Source: UBA3069 sp050633465 (GTDB lineage Bacteria; Pseudomonadota; Alphaproteobacteria; Rhodobacterales; Rhodobacteraceae). Taken from it: 64,000 bases of DNA. This document shows, piece after piece, positions 8,640-17,116 of the stretch. The position numbers were made by a program, and so were the translations under genes. A model generated the notes under the pieces. The model did not search any database, was not told the DNA's origin, and saw only the letters and a list, made by a program, of their open reading frames with translations. The stretch spans positions 17,204-81,203 of the forward strand of contig JBOEGO010000010.1 in the NCBI GenBank assembly GCA_050633465.1. The letters are read 5' to 3'. The first letter of the stretch is position 1. Each line of letters opens with the position of its first letter.

Positions 8640-9496
8640 CGGCTGGATTACTGCTTGCTCATGCCCTGCCCTCTGCCGAAGCAGTGGGCGGGTTACGGTT
8701 TGTCGGGCGCTATATCTGGACCGATCCCAACCCCGGCTTTGGCGGGATTTCGGGGTTGGAAATGGCCGATGACGGGGCCAGCCTGATTGCGATTTCCGAC
8801 CGTGGGAGTTTGATCCGCGCACAGGTGACGCGGGATAAGGGGTTGATTACAGGGGTAAATTCTACCCGCATCACACCGCTGCGCGACACAGAGGGCACCC
8901 CCCTAGAGGGCGCGCGAGCCGATGCCGAGGGGCTGGCGGTGCGGGGTGACGGGCGCATCTATATCTCGTTCGAGGGGTTTCATCGGGTTTGGGCCTATCT
9001 GAACCCCGAGGGCGCAGGCGCATGGCTGCCGCGCCATCCGGATTTCAAATTCATGCAGAACAATTCGTCGCTGGAGGCACTGGCGATTGATGCGCGGGGT
9101 TGGCTGTATACCCTGCCTGAACGGTCGGGAATCGAGGGAAAGCCCTTTCCTGTTTATCGCTACAACGGCAGTTGGGCCGTGCCCTTTACCCTGCCGCGAC
9201 GTGGAAAATTCTTGCCCGTCGGCATGGATTTCGGACCCGATGGCAGGCTGTATTTGCTGGAGCGGCACTTCACCGGATATGCCTTTGCCAGCCGGATCCG
9301 GCGATTCACATTGGCCGGCAATCGCCTGCTGGATGAACAGGAATTGCTGCTGACCACGGGCGGGCGGCATGACAATCTGGAAGGGATCAGTGTTTGGCGT
9401 GACACCAATGGAGAAACTCGTATCACACTGATTTCAGACGATAATTTTAATTTCTTCCAGAATACGGAACTGGTGGAATACGCGGTCCCCGACTAA
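8612..9496 (+). CDS. Secreted esterase-like protein of the phytase family (PF13449 type)
   Basis: A 294-residue protein with an N-terminal signal peptide (FAVALTAGLLLAHALPSAEA). Repeated blocks such as GFGGISGLEMADDGASLIAISDRG, ADAEGLAVRGDGRIYISFEG, NSSLEALAIDARGWLYTLPE and HDNLEGISVWRD are the blades of a beta-propeller seen in the esterase-like activity of phytase family. The real activity of these exported proteins is poorly known. ATG 8612 overlaps the end of mepA by 28 bases; a longer frame to 8492 has no signal peptide at its start and lies wholly inside mepA, so it is not chosen. Confidence 0.82.
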   Translation: MLRRFAVALTAGLLLAHALPSAEAVGGLRFVGRYIWTDPNPGFGGISGLEMADDGASLIAISDRGSLIRAQVTRDKGLITGVNSTRITPLRDTEGTPLEGARADAEGLAVRGDGRIYISFEGFHRVWAYLNPEGAGAWLPRHPDFKFMQNNSSLEALAIDARGWLYTLPERSGIEGKPFPVYRYNGSWAVPFTLPRRGKFLPVGMDFGPDGRLYLLERHFTGYAFASRIRRFTLAGNRLLDEQELLLTTGGRHDNLEGISVWRDTNGETRITLISDDNFNFFQNTELVEYAVPD

Positions 9497-9590
9497 ACCA
9501 CTTGCCACAATCCACCCAAGCAGCTAAACGCCGCCCGTTCCCGATGGTCGGGGGCCAAGTCGCCGCAACCTTGTAAAAACGGGCTTATAC

Positions 9591-10220
9591 ATGAACCGCG
9601 CACATCTTTTAGGCATTATTGCCATGGCCATTATTGTGGTGGCCGCGAACATTCTTGTTCAATTCATCATCCTGGACGGTCTGCTGACCTGGGGTGCATT
9701 CACCTATCCGCTGGCCTTTTTGGTCACCGATGTCATGAACCGCGTTTACGGGGCCGAGGCCGCACGCAAGGTGGTTTTCGCCGGATTTTTCACCGGAATT
9801 GTCTGTTCGCTGATCGGCAGCCAGATCATGCTGGAGTTCGGCCCCGCCGTGCCGCTGCGCATTGCAATCGGATCGGGCGTGGCATTTCTGATCGCGCAAA
9901 CCCTTGATATCAAGGTATTTAACCGCCTGCGTGAAGGCGCGTGGTGGCGTGCGCCGCTGGCGTCATCGGTGGTGGGATCGGCTGTTGATACCTTTTTGTT
10001 CTTTGGTATCGCCTTTTCCGCCAGCCTGCCATTCCCCGAGGCGGCGAATGCCGCGATCAACTGGTCGTGGGAATCTGTGCCCTTCCTGAACGTCGGTCCG
10101 ATGGCCCCGTTGTGGACCTCATTGGCCTTTGCCGATTGGGTTGTGAAACTGGCGATTGCCATGGTTGCTCTTGTGCCTTTTCGCATCATCGTGGGGTCGC
10201 TTACTGCAAAACACACATGA
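9591..10220 (+). CDS. yhhQ: Queuosine precursor transporter (YhhQ/VUT family)
   Basis: A 209-residue inner-membrane protein with about six hydrophobic segments. The family signature YPLAFLVTDVMNRVYGAEAA (residues 43-62) and AQTLDIKVFNRLR, together with SSVVGSAVDTFLFFGIAFS, identify the YhhQ/COG1738 group, which imports preQ0/preQ1 or queuine for tRNA queuosine synthesis. I looked in the 94-base leader for a preQ1 aptamer and saw no convincing one. The gene has its own leader after the esterase-like gene and is followed by a terminated small transcript region. Confidence 0.9.
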   Translation: MNRAHLLGIIAMAIIVVAANILVQFIILDGLLTWGAFTYPLAFLVTDVMNRVYGAEAARKVVFAGFFTGIVCSLIGSQIMLEFGPAVPLRIAIGSGVAFLIAQTLDIKVFNRLREGAWWRAPLASSVVGSAVDTFLFFGIAFSASLPFPEAANAAINWSWESVPFLNVGPMAPLWTSLAFADWVVKLAIAMVALVPFRIIVGSLTAKHT

Positions 10221-10316
10221 TTTTGTTTTGCGTTTTGAAAAATCTGTGCCACGATTTGTTTACGGTCAGCGGCTAAGCTGGCTGCACGGTTCAACAGATT
10301 GAAAGGAGGTGCTTCA

Positions 10317-10373
10317 GTGTCTAATGGGATGTTGGAGAGAGGTGTCGGAACAGTTTGGGGAGCGCGCAACTGA
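10317..10373 (+). CDS. Possible 18-residue leader peptide
   Basis: GTG at 10317 stands seven bases after GGAGG (10305-10309), the best ribosome site in the neighbourhood, and opens an 18-codon frame reading MSNGMLERGVGTVWGARN before TGA. No run of a single amino acid suggests classic attenuation. The ribosome site would be masked by CACCTCC at 10425-10431. It could equally be chance inside a noncoding RNA; a 39-codon frame from ATG 10324 also exists but lacks a ribosome site. Confidence 0.25.
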   Translation: MSNGMLERGVGTVWGARN

Positions 10374-10442
10374 GGCAGCCCTTGGGAGCGAAACTACCGA
10401 AATTGGTGAGCGCCTAACCGGCCCCACCTCCGTAATTCTCTA

Positions 10443-10471
10443 AGGGTCGCCCAAATCGGGCGGCCCTTTTT
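10443..10471 (+). terminator. Rho-independent terminator of the small transcript
   Basis: Arms AGGGTCGCCC and GGGCGGCCCT (one G-U pair) with loop AAATC, followed by TTTTT. It separates the small transcript upstream from arfB downstream. Confidence 0.88.
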
Positions 10472-10576
10472 GATGCGCTGTTTGCACGGGTGCAGATCAT
10501 AGGAAGCAGTGCTAGAATCATATGAATCGTAGGAAACAAGGGGGAAAATCCATGAAAACGCCCCATATGAAACACC

Positions 10577-10996
10577 ATGCTGAAAATCACCGACCAAATC
10601 TCGATCGAGGACTGGGAACTGACCGAACAATTTGTGCGGTCGTCCGGCCCCGGCGGGCAAAATGTGAATAAGGTGTCAACGGCGGTCGAGCTGCGGTTCG
10701 AAGCGGCGCGTTCGCCCAACCTGCCCGATCCGGTGAAATCGCGGTTGCGCCGGATCGCAGGGCGTAAATGGACCAAGGAAGGCGCGGTGGTGATTCAGGT
10801 CGAAGAGACCCGCAGCCAGGCCCGCAACCGCGACATCGCCCGCGCGCGTCTGGCCGAAATGATCCGCCGCGCAACCGAACGCCCCAAACGCCGCATCCCG
10901 ACCAAGCCGACCAAGGGCAGTCAGCGGCGGCGGTTACAGGCGAAAAAGGAACGCGGAGAGGTCAAGGCGCTGAGGGGCAAGGTTGACGGGGATTGA
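10577..10996 (+). CDS. arfB: Alternative ribosome-rescue factor ArfB (YaeJ)
   Basis: A 139-residue protein with the release-factor catalytic loop SSGPGGQNVNKVST near residue 24, in which GGQ triggers peptidyl-tRNA hydrolysis, and a long Lys/Arg-rich C-terminal tail (RRATERPKRRIPTKPTKGSQ) that in ArfB enters the empty mRNA channel of a stalled ribosome. Length and absence of codon-recognition domains separate it from RF1/RF2. It frees ribosomes stalled on truncated mRNAs as a backup to trans-translation. ATG 10577 fits the family start (MLKITDQISIEDWEL). Confidence 0.93.
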   Translation: MLKITDQISIEDWELTEQFVRSSGPGGQNVNKVSTAVELRFEAARSPNLPDPVKSRLRRIAGRKWTKEGAVVIQVEETRSQARNRDIARARLAEMIRRATERPKRRIPTKPTKGSQRRRLQAKKERGEVKALRGKVDGD

Positions 10997-11162
10997 GGCC
11001 GCCATTTCTGCGGATGCCCCGGCAGAGAAGGACGTTTGAGGTGTTGTCTTTTTCCTGCTGGCCTATGTGGAGGTTGTGCTGACCTTCCTGGCCGGTCCGT
11101 ATTTGATTTTCACCTTTGCCTATAGCGACCTGCAAGCGCGCTTCCTGCGTTTTGACGGAGTG

Positions 11163-12725
11163 CTAAGCCCCCTCCCAATACTTCACCCGCAACTCCTTTT
11201 TCAGGATTTTACCGATGGAGGAACGTGGCAGGTCATCGCGGATTTCCACCGCACTGAGCCGGTGGCTTTTGCCGAGTTTGGTGTTGGCATCGGCGCAGAT
11301 GTCGGCACCGGTGCGGGTGGCACCGTTGCGCAAAACCACCAGACCCAGCGGGGTTTCGCCCCATGCATCAGAGGGCACGCCGATCACGGCGGCATCGGTC
11401 ACGTCCGGATCGGCCAGCAGGATCAATTCAAGGTCGTTGGCATAGATGTTCAGCCCGCCGGAAATGATCATGTCCTTTTTGCGATCCGACAGCACAAGGA
11501 AGCCATCCGCGTCGAATGACCCCATATCGCCGGAGCGGAAGTAGGCATCACCATTGCTGTCGCGCCAGATATAGTCGGCTGTCAGATCATCGCGCCCGAA
11601 ATATCCGGCCATCATGGTGGCAGAGCGGCCGACGATTTCGCCAACCTCGCCCTGCGGCACCTCGGCCCCGTCGGTGCCGATCAGTTTGATCTGCGCACCG
11701 GGTGCGGGTTGGCCGACTGTGTGCAATTTGTCGGGGTATTCGTGGGCCAGCAGGACGGTGACGCCACCGCCCTCGGTCAGGCCGTAGTATTCATTCAGCG
11801 TGCCGGGGAAACGCGCCAGCACGTCTGCCTTTACATCGGCGCGCAGGGGCGCGGAGGTGGAGAGTTTCATCTTCATCGAGGTGAGATCAAAGGTATCGAA
11901 ATCGGGCACATCCATGATGCGTTTGTATTGCACCGGCACCAGCATGGCGTGGGTTATGCGTTCTTTTTCAACCAGCTGCAGGAAATGACGCGCATCGAAT
12001 TTGCCCATCAGATGCACGGTGGACCCGCCATAAAGCGTGGGCAGAAAGGCCACGATCGTGGTGTTGGAGTAGAGCGGCGTGGACAGCATAGTGCGGGCAT
12101 TGTCGGCGTAACCGTTGGGTTCAACGCGGTCCATCTGCACGGCGCGCATCCAGTGATTGTGCAGGATGCCCTTGGGCGTGCCGGTGGTGCCAGAGGAATA
12201 GATCAGGTTGAAATGATCATCCCATTCGATGGCAATTTGCGGGTCTGTATCATCGGCCGCGGCCATGACGGTTTCGTAATTTTCGAACCCGTCAGCGGTG
12301 AAATCCAGCGCGATGCGGCGGATATTCATGGCATCAATAAAGGGGATCAGATCGCGGTATTGGCCAGCCAGAAAAATGGTGGTCGCGCCGCAATCGGTCA
12401 GCATTTTTTGCAGCGCATCCGCCGAGGCCATGGTGGAGAGCGGCGTGACGCAACCACCGCCGCGCAGCACCCCCATGAATATTTCCGCATAGGCGGCAGA
12501 GTTGGGCGACAGCACCGCGATATTATCGCCTTTTTTCAGCCCCTTGGACAGCAAAAGATTGGCCACGCGGTTGATACGGGTATCGAATTCGCCCCAGGTC
12601 AGGCGGGTGTCACCGCAGACGATTGCCGCGGCCTGCGGATGGGCGGCGGCGTTTTCACGGACCTTTTGCACGATGTTTGTTTCGGGCTTGGTTTCCGGAT
12701 TTGCGGGTGTGAAAATTTGCGACAT
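11163..12725 (-). CDS. Acyl-CoA synthetase / AMP-dependent ligase
   Basis: A 520-residue member of the ANL adenylating family. The P-loop-like motif IYSSGTTGTPKG, the YGLTEGG acyl-adenylate motif, FRSGDMGSFDADGFLVLSDRKKD with the hinge Asp/Arg, and a C-terminal SSIGKILKKELR with the catalytic Lys are all present. It should activate a carboxylic acid with ATP and load it on CoA; the chain class cannot be told. ATG 12725 (MSQIFTPANPE) is chosen over the longer frame to 12782, because a GGGAGGGGAG ribosome site stands just upstream. It is monocistronic or co-directional with the NAD salvage genes upstream. Confidence 0.88.
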   Translation of the reverse strand: MSQIFTPANPETKPETNIVQKVRENAAAHPQAAAIVCGDTRLTWGEFDTRINRVANLLLSKGLKKGDNIAVLSPNSAAYAEIFMGVLRGGGCVTPLSTMASADALQKMLTDCGATTIFLAGQYRDLIPFIDAMNIRRIALDFTADGFENYETVMAAADDTDPQIAIEWDDHFNLIYSSGTTGTPKGILHNHWMRAVQMDRVEPNGYADNARTMLSTPLYSNTTIVAFLPTLYGGSTVHLMGKFDARHFLQLVEKERITHAMLVPVQYKRIMDVPDFDTFDLTSMKMKLSTSAPLRADVKADVLARFPGTLNEYYGLTEGGGVTVLLAHEYPDKLHTVGQPAPGAQIKLIGTDGAEVPQGEVGEIVGRSATMMAGYFGRDDLTADYIWRDSNGDAYFRSGDMGSFDADGFLVLSDRKKDMIISGGLNIYANDLELILLADPDVTDAAVIGVPSDAWGETPLGLVVLRNGATRTGADICADANTKLGKSHRLSAVEIRDDLPRSSIGKILKKELRVKYWEGA

Positions 12726-12817
12726 GGGGCTCCCCTCCCTGAAATTCTGGCGGAGTTTCGGGGAGGAACGCCCTAGGGTCAAGGGGTTGCGGAACAGATT
12801 TCCGCAGAATGAAAATG

Positions 12818-14110
12818 CTAGACCTCGACCTTGATTGCGGTTTGATCGCCCACGCCGAACACACGTTTGTAGCGTGCGATTTCATCGGCTGGTCCCATGG
12901 CCTTGTTCGGGTTGTCGGACAGTTTGACCGTGGGTTTGCCATTGGCCGATACCGCCTTGCATACAAGGGAAAACGGCGCGAGCGCATCATCCACCGTCAG
13001 CCCGCGAAAATCATTGGTCAGCAGGGTGCCCCAGCCAAAGGAGGGGCGAATGCGGCCCGCGAACCGGGTTTGCAATTCGCGGATTTTATCGACATCCAGA
13101 CCGTCGGAAAAGATCACCATTTTTTTGGTCGGATCCTCGCCACGGGATTTCCACCAGTCAATCGCCACCTCGGCGCCGGTTGCGGGATCGCCGGAATCAA
13201 TGCGGATGCCTGTCCAACCGGCCAGCCAATCGGGCGCGTTTTCCAGAAAACCACGGGTGCCATAGGTGTCGGGCAGCATGATACGCAGGTTGCCGTCGTG
13301 TTCTTCGTGCCAGTCGGCCAGAACCTGATAGGGGGCCTGTTTCAGCGCCGCATCGTCGCCCGCAAGGGCGGCATAGACCATGGGCAATTCATGGGCGTTG
13401 GTGCCGATTGCCTCTAGGTCGCGGTTTTTCGCGATCAGGCAGTTCGATGTGCCAACGAATTTTTCACCCAGGCCTTCGGTCATGGCCTGCACGCACCAAT
13501 CCTGCCATAGGAACGAATGCCGCCGCCGCGTGCCGAAATCGGCGATGCGCACGCCATCGAGGCTGCGCAGGCTTTTGACCTTTTCCCACAGCTTGGCCAT
13601 GGCGCGGGCATACAGGATTTGCAGTTCGAATTTGCCCATCTGGTGCAGGACAGACCGCCCGCGCAGTTCCATCAGGATGGCAAGGGCGGGAATTTCCCAC
13701 ATCATGACCTCGGGCCATGACCCTTCGAATGTCAGTTCATACTGGCCGTCGCGTTTTTCAAGGTGATAGGGCGGCAGGCGCAGGTTTTCGAACCATTCCA
13801 TGAAATCGGGGCGGAACATCTGGCGTTTGCCATAAAACGTATTGCCGCGCAGCCAGGTCGATTCACCACGGGTCAGGGAAAGGGAGCGCACATGGTCCAA
13901 CTGCTCGCGCAGCTCGCCCTCGTCTATGATATCGGCCAGCCGGATGGTTTTGGTCCGGTTGATCAGGGAGAATGTGACCTGCGTGTCGGGGCTGTTGCGA
14001 AACACCGATTGGCACATCAGCAGTTTGTAAAAATCGGTGTCGATCAGGGACCGGACAATCGGGTCTATCTTCCACTTGTGATTGTGGACACGGGTGGCGA
14101 TATCTACCAT
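12818..14110 (-). CDS. pncB: Nicotinate phosphoribosyltransferase
   Basis: A 430-residue protein of the PncB family. Characteristic stretches are SLIDTDFYKLLMCQSVF at the N-terminus, IADFGTRRRHSFLWQDWC around the phosphoribosyl site, FVGTSNCLIAKNRDLEAIGTNAHE with the catalytic loop, and GIRIDSGDPA plus VIFSDGLDVDKI for PRPP binding. It converts nicotinate and PRPP to nicotinate mononucleotide in the Preiss-Handler NAD salvage route. The pncA gene lies 69 bases upstream on the same strand, so nicotinamide would be deamidated and then ribosylated by products of one transcript. Confidence 0.96.
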   Translation of the reverse strand: MVDIATRVHNHKWKIDPIVRSLIDTDFYKLLMCQSVFRNSPDTQVTFSLINRTKTIRLADIIDEGELREQLDHVRSLSLTRGESTWLRGNTFYGKRQMFRPDFMEWFENLRLPPYHLEKRDGQYELTFEGSWPEVMMWEIPALAILMELRGRSVLHQMGKFELQILYARAMAKLWEKVKSLRSLDGVRIADFGTRRRHSFLWQDWCVQAMTEGLGEKFVGTSNCLIAKNRDLEAIGTNAHELPMVYAALAGDDAALKQAPYQVLADWHEEHDGNLRIMLPDTYGTRGFLENAPDWLAGWTGIRIDSGDPATGAEVAIDWWKSRGEDPTKKMVIFSDGLDVDKIRELQTRFAGRIRPSFGWGTLLTNDFRGLTVDDALAPFSLVCKAVSANGKPTVKLSDNPNKAMGPADEIARYKRVFGVGDQTAIKVEV

Positions 14111-14179
14111 TTCTTGCTCCGGTGCGTTGGTTGCGATGGCTTAAAGCAAATGCAAGGCGGGAAAGGCAAGGGGGTTGAC

Positions 14180-14779
14180 CTAATTGGTCAGGGTAACGCC
14201 TGCGGATTGCATGGCCTGTGTCGCGGCGTTCAATGATCCATCCATATCAATCGCGCGGCACAGATCGGTTTTGACAGTGACGTTATAGCCAAGCCGCGCC
14301 GCATCCAGCGCCGAGAAGTTGACGCAGAAATCCAGCGCCAGCCCGACCATGGTCAGGTCGGTGATGCCGCGTTCATTCAGGTATCCGTGCAGGCCGGTCG
14401 GGGTGGTTTGATCATTCTCGAAAAACGCGGAATAGCTGTCGATGGCACGGCGGAACCCCTTGCGGATGATCAGGTCGGCGGGATCAACATGCAGACCGGG
14501 GTGAAAGGCCGCGCCGTCACTGCCCCAGACGCAGTGATCGGGCCATAACACCTGCGTGCCATAGGGCATTTCAGTGGTGTCAAACGGCGATTTGCCCGCG
14601 TGCTGGCTGGCAAAGGACGAGTGATCAGCGGGGTGCCAGTCCTGGGTCAGCACCACGCAGGGGATGTGCTGCATCAGGGCATTGACGCCGCCAATGATCT
14701 GGTCGCCACCCGACACGGCCAATGCCCCGCCGGGGCAGAAATCATTCTGGATGTCGATCACGATCAGGGCTCGGGTCAT
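14180..14779 (-). CDS. pncA: Nicotinamidase
   Basis: A 199-residue cysteine hydrolase. DIQNDFCPGGAL places the catalytic Asp at residue 9, TQDWHPADHSSFA carries the metal-binding Asp-His-His set, IRKGFRR supplies the catalytic Lys, and LALDFCVNFSALDA the nucleophilic Cys. It deamidates nicotinamide to nicotinate, feeding PncB encoded just downstream. ATG 14779 (MTRALIVIDIQ) is the family start; the frame is open 18 codons further upstream but that part is not conserved and overlaps the divergent promoter with trhO. Confidence 0.95.
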   Translation of the reverse strand: MTRALIVIDIQNDFCPGGALAVSGGDQIIGGVNALMQHIPCVVLTQDWHPADHSSFASQHAGKSPFDTTEMPYGTQVLWPDHCVWGSDGAAFHPGLHVDPADLIIRKGFRRAIDSYSAFFENDQTTPTGLHGYLNERGITDLTMVGLALDFCVNFSALDAARLGYNVTVKTDLCRAIDMDGSLNAATQAMQSAGVTLTN

Positions 14780-14878
14780 GTGTTTTGTCCTTTTTCTACC
14801 CCAAGCGGTAAAACCCGATGCGCCCTGCGTCAACTGTGGCGCTTGAATGGAGCGGGTTCTGGGCGTAAATCGCGGGGC

Positions 14879-15793
14879 ATGTATACAGTTTGCGCCCTAT
14901 ATCACTTCACCCGATTCCCCGACCCCGCCGCGATCAAACCCGCGCTGCTGGACCTGTGCATTGCGCAGGGGGTCTGCGGCACGCTGTTGCTGGCACAAGA
15001 GGGGATCAACGGCACCATCGCGGGAACGCGCAGCGGGATTGATGCGGTGCTGGCGCATATTCGCGCCCTGCCCGGATGTGGCGATCTGGAGTGCAAGGAA
15101 AGCACAGCGAGCGAGCGCCCCTTCCCTCGCATGAAGGTGAAACTGAAGCGTGAAATCGTGACCATGGGGCAGCCGGATGTGGACCCGGTGGCAAAAGTCG
15201 GCCATTACGTGGATGCGCAGGACTGGAACGAATTGATCCGGGCGCCCGACGTGGCCGTGATCGACACGCGCAACGATTACGAGGTGGCGATTGGCACGTT
15301 TCAGGGTGCAATAGACCCTGCAACCGACAGTTTCCGCGATTTTCCCGCGTGGTGGGATGCCAATAAGGACCGGTTCCACAACAAACGCATCGCCATGTTT
15401 TGCACAGGCGGCATTCGCTGTGAAAAATCCACGAATTTCCTGATGTCGCAGGGCGTCGAAGACGTTTACCACCTGAAAGGCGGCATCCTGAAATACCTGG
15501 AGGACGTGCCCGCCGAGCAAAGCACATGGGACGGTGAATGTTTCGTGTTTGACGGGCGGGTTTCCGTGGGTCACGGGCTGGTCGAGGGGCCGCATATCCT
15601 GTGCCATGCCTGCCGCCGCCCGATCATGCCCGACGACAGGAAACGCCCCGAATACGAGGCGGGCGTCAGTTGCCACCACTGCGTGGATGACACCAGCGAT
15701 GATGACAAGGCGCGGTTTCGCGAACGTCAGAAACAGATCGAACTGGCCCGCCAACGTGGCGAGGTGCATTTGGGCGACGGGCGCGGGGTTTAA
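14879..15793 (+). CDS. trhO: tRNA uridine(34) hydroxylase TrhO (rhodanese family)
   Basis: A 304-residue protein beginning MYTVCALYHFTRFPD. It has the N-terminal acylphosphatase-like domain (LLAQEGINGTIAG), a central rhodanese domain with DTRNDYEVAIGTF and the active loop CTGGIRC (Cys175 to Cys180), and a C-terminal Cys-rich tail (CHACRRPI, CHHC) likely to bind zinc. TrhO/YceA performs oxygen-dependent 5-hydroxylation of wobble uridine in tRNAs. It is divergent from pncA, with about 100 bases between the two starts. The upstream open frame is rejected because it is antisense to pncA. Confidence 0.93.
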   Translation: MYTVCALYHFTRFPDPAAIKPALLDLCIAQGVCGTLLLAQEGINGTIAGTRSGIDAVLAHIRALPGCGDLECKESTASERPFPRMKVKLKREIVTMGQPDVDPVAKVGHYVDAQDWNELIRAPDVAVIDTRNDYEVAIGTFQGAIDPATDSFRDFPAWWDANKDRFHNKRIAMFCTGGIRCEKSTNFLMSQGVEDVYHLKGGILKYLEDVPAEQSTWDGECFVFDGRVSVGHGLVEGPHILCHACRRPIMPDDRKRPEYEAGVSCHHCVDDTSDDDKARFRERQKQIELARQRGEVHLGDGRGV

Positions 15794-15849
15794 CCGACCC
15801 CGCCCTTTCATTGTTCTAAAAATACCTCAAACCACCGCAGCGCAGCGCA

Positions 15850-17067
15850 TCACACCGTTGCGGCCCTTGTCGCCCGACCGCTGCGCATCAGGATCATGAT
15901 CAGGATCGCCGCATTCAGCACATTCCAGCCGATTCCATTGACGAAAGCGGCGAAATAGCTGCCGGTGACATCGTAGATCCAGCCCGACATCCAGCCCCCC
16001 AATGCCATGCCCATGATGGTGGCCATCATCACGAAACCGACGCGCGCGCCTGCCTCGGCCGAGGGCATGTATTCACGCACGATCACGGCATAGCCCGGCA
16101 CGATGCCGCCCTGCGCCAGCCCGAACACGGCGGACACGATATAGAGCGGCACCAGCCCGTCGAACGGCAGATACAGCACCAGCGCCAGCCCCTGAAGCGC
16201 CGAGCCGATCAGCACGGTCAACACCCCGCCCAGATAATCGGCCAAGAGGCCCGACAACAGCCGCGACACCACCCCGCCCAGCAACATCAGCGACAGCATT
16301 TCCGCGCCCACGGCAGGCCCGTATCCCAGATCGACGCAGTAGCTGACGATATGGACCTGCGGCATCGACATCGCCACGCAGCATCCGATGCCCGCCAGCC
16401 CCAGCACCCACATCAACGCAGCCGGTGAAAACCCCGATGCGCGGGCGCGGGATGCGGATATGGCATCGGAATGGACCGAGGCCGCAAGCGGCACGCGGCG
16501 GCGCAGGAACAGCGACAGCGGGATCACCAGAACAGGCACTATTACGGCCAAACTCAGGTATACCGCGCGCCAGCCGCCCGTGGCCAGAACCCCCGACAAA
16601 ACGATGGGCCAGATCGCGCCGGACAGGTAATTGCCCGATGCGGCGATGGCCACGGCAATACCGCGACGGCGCAGAAACCACAGCGATATATCGGCGATCA
16701 GCGGCCCGAAACTGGCCGCTGTTCCCAACCCCACGATGAATTGCAACGCGGCCACCACCCAGATCGACGGGGATATGGCCGCAAGCGCCGAGGACAGCGC
16801 GATCACCATAGCAGAGCCGATCAGGGCCAGTGTGATACCGAACCGATCCACGATGCGCCCCGTGATCATATTGCCAAGCGCAAAACCGACCATGGTCAAC
16901 ACATAAGGAATGGAAGCATCGGCCCGCGCCACGGCGAATTCGGATTGCATGGACGGCATCACCACGATGATCGACCACATGCCGACATTGCCGACCATGG
17001 CGATCAGCAGCGACAGGCCCAGACGGGACCATGCATATTTGCTGTCCAGAACATTGGCGTCAGTCAT
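15850..17067 (-). CDS. Major facilitator superfamily transporter
   Basis: About 405 residues with 12 hydrophobic segments and MFS signatures: GNMITGRIVDRFGI after helix 2 and LLSGLLADYLGGVL in the second half. Sequence character (MWSIIVVMPSMQSEFAVARADASIPY) is that of the oxalate/formate-like or nitrate-like carriers that lack a large central loop. The substrate is unknown. ATG 17067 is preferred but GTG 17082 is possible; neither has a strong ribosome site. It converges on trhO, with a 56-base gap containing a short A/T-rich repeat-like motif. Confidence 0.82.
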   Translation of the reverse strand: MTDANVLDSKYAWSRLGLSLLIAMVGNVGMWSIIVVMPSMQSEFAVARADASIPYVLTMVGFALGNMITGRIVDRFGITLALIGSAMVIALSSALAAISPSIWVVAALQFIVGLGTAASFGPLIADISLWFLRRRGIAVAIAASGNYLSGAIWPIVLSGVLATGGWRAVYLSLAVIVPVLVIPLSLFLRRRVPLAASVHSDAISASRARASGFSPAALMWVLGLAGIGCCVAMSMPQVHIVSYCVDLGYGPAVGAEMLSLMLLGGVVSRLLSGLLADYLGGVLTVLIGSALQGLALVLYLPFDGLVPLYIVSAVFGLAQGGIVPGYAVIVREYMPSAEAGARVGFVMMATIMGMALGGWMSGWIYDVTGSYFAAFVNGIGWNVLNAAILIMILMRSGRATRAATV

Positions 17068-17116
17068 GGCGGAATGTGACACTAATATGCGAGTTAGGGT
17101 CTAATTTTGGCATGAC

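Larger units (their letters stand above)
10305..10471 (+). ncRNA. Unidentified small structured transcript with its own terminator
   Basis: The 356-base gap between yhhQ and arfB has no conventional gene. GGAGGTG at 10305-10311 is exactly complementary to CACCTCC at 10425-10431, which would close a roughly 125-base RNA, and a strong Rho-independent terminator follows at 10443. This layout (closing stem then terminator) fits a stable small RNA; a 6S-like RNA is one possibility, but I could not derive the expected central bulge. The alternative is a leader-peptide mRNA, since GGAGGTG is also an ideal ribosome site for a GTG at 10317. The 5' end is a guess set by the pairing. Confidence 0.45.

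Noticed and set aside
9497..9590. preQ1 riboswitch before the queuosine-precursor transporter
   Set aside because: The leader was read for the short preQ1 stem-loop with its A-rich tail; no convincing stem plus tail arrangement was found.
17101..17116. Long upstream extension of the glycosyltransferase (frame to 18613)
   Set aside because: It would overlap leuS coding sequence on the other strand, and the extra residues are basic and unlike the family.
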